A stretch of 35,517 nucleotides of DNA from Vulcanimicrobiota bacterium. GTDB taxonomy: Bacteria > Vulcanimicrobiota > Vulcanimicrobiia > Vulcanimicrobiales > Vulcanimicrobiaceae. Of the stretch, positions 35,346 to 35,517 are shown one piece after another (positions within the stretch are counted from its first letter, which is position 1; each line of letters opens with the position of its first letter). The stretch is from the NCBI GenBank assembly GCA_013044185.1, contig JABEUX010000018.1, forward strand, positions 1 to 35,517, written 5' to 3'. The notes beneath the pieces are model-generated. The model was not told the origin of the DNA and did not search any database. It saw nothing but the letters and a program-made list of their open reading frames with translations. The position numbers were made by a program, and so were the translations under genes.

Positions 35346-35517
35346 TCACGAGCTCTCGCCCGATCCCATGCGCTCGCGCGCGATTAACTGCGTCGCGTTG
35401 AAGAGCGATTCGAACTGCCCGGCATCGGTCCACCAACCGTCGAGGACGTCGTAATGCAGGTCGCCTTCTCGGATATAGTGGTTGTTGACGTCGGTGATCT
35501 CGAGCTCGCCGCGATGC
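35346..35517 (-). CDS. Nucleotidyltransferase (glucose-1-phosphate thymidylyltransferase-like), C-terminal fragment truncated by window end
   Basis: Reverse strand reads [55 protein letters not shown]; RmlA-like C-terminal ELEITDVN...WxDAGxxxSL. Confidence 0.85.
   Translation of the reverse strand, partial: HRGELEITDVNNHYIREGDLHYDVLDGWWTDAGQFESLFNATQLIARERMGSGESS

Noticed and set aside
1-35517. CRISPR arrays, rRNA genes, transposases or prophage genes
   Set aside because: No regularly spaced repeats, no rRNA-like stretches and no transposase or integrase motifs were seen in the ORF products.

Overview
The window is a high-GC bacterial segment dominated by a flagellar locus (about 350-24575), followed by a surface-glycan or sugar-modification cluster (about 27060-35517). 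In order it contains: the C-terminal end of an ABC transporter ATPase; flgB-flgC-fliE; an AT-richer inserted pair on the minus strand (an orphan Gly/Ala-rich ORF plus a CPBP-family membrane protease); two flgF/flgG-type rod genes; flgA-flgH-flgI-flgJ(N-terminal type)-flgN-like-flgK-flgL-fliW-csrA; flagellin; three large glycosyltransferase-type proteins; flaG-fliD-fliS and a FliT-position ORF; a minus-strand ExeA-type AAA ATPase with a DUF11-like partner; then a GT2, SAM methyltransferases, a FemAB/GNAT-like protein, a spermidine-synthase-like protein, two tandem DegT/DnrJ aminotransferases, a WbqC-like protein and the end of a nucleotidyltransferase. FlgH and FlgI (L and P rings) imply a diderm host. 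The lineage cannot be fixed from sequence alone. The observations I consider most worth checking are: (1) four sigma28/FliA-like promoters sharing one geometry (TAAA-like, 12-nt spacer between octamers, CCGAT core); (2) a flagellin leader that can fold with AGGA in a hairpin loop, directly downstream of fliW-csrA; (3) the orphan ORF + CPBP protease cassette inserted in the flagellar locus; (4) a candidate flagellin glycosylation island between the flagellin terminator and the flaG promoter.
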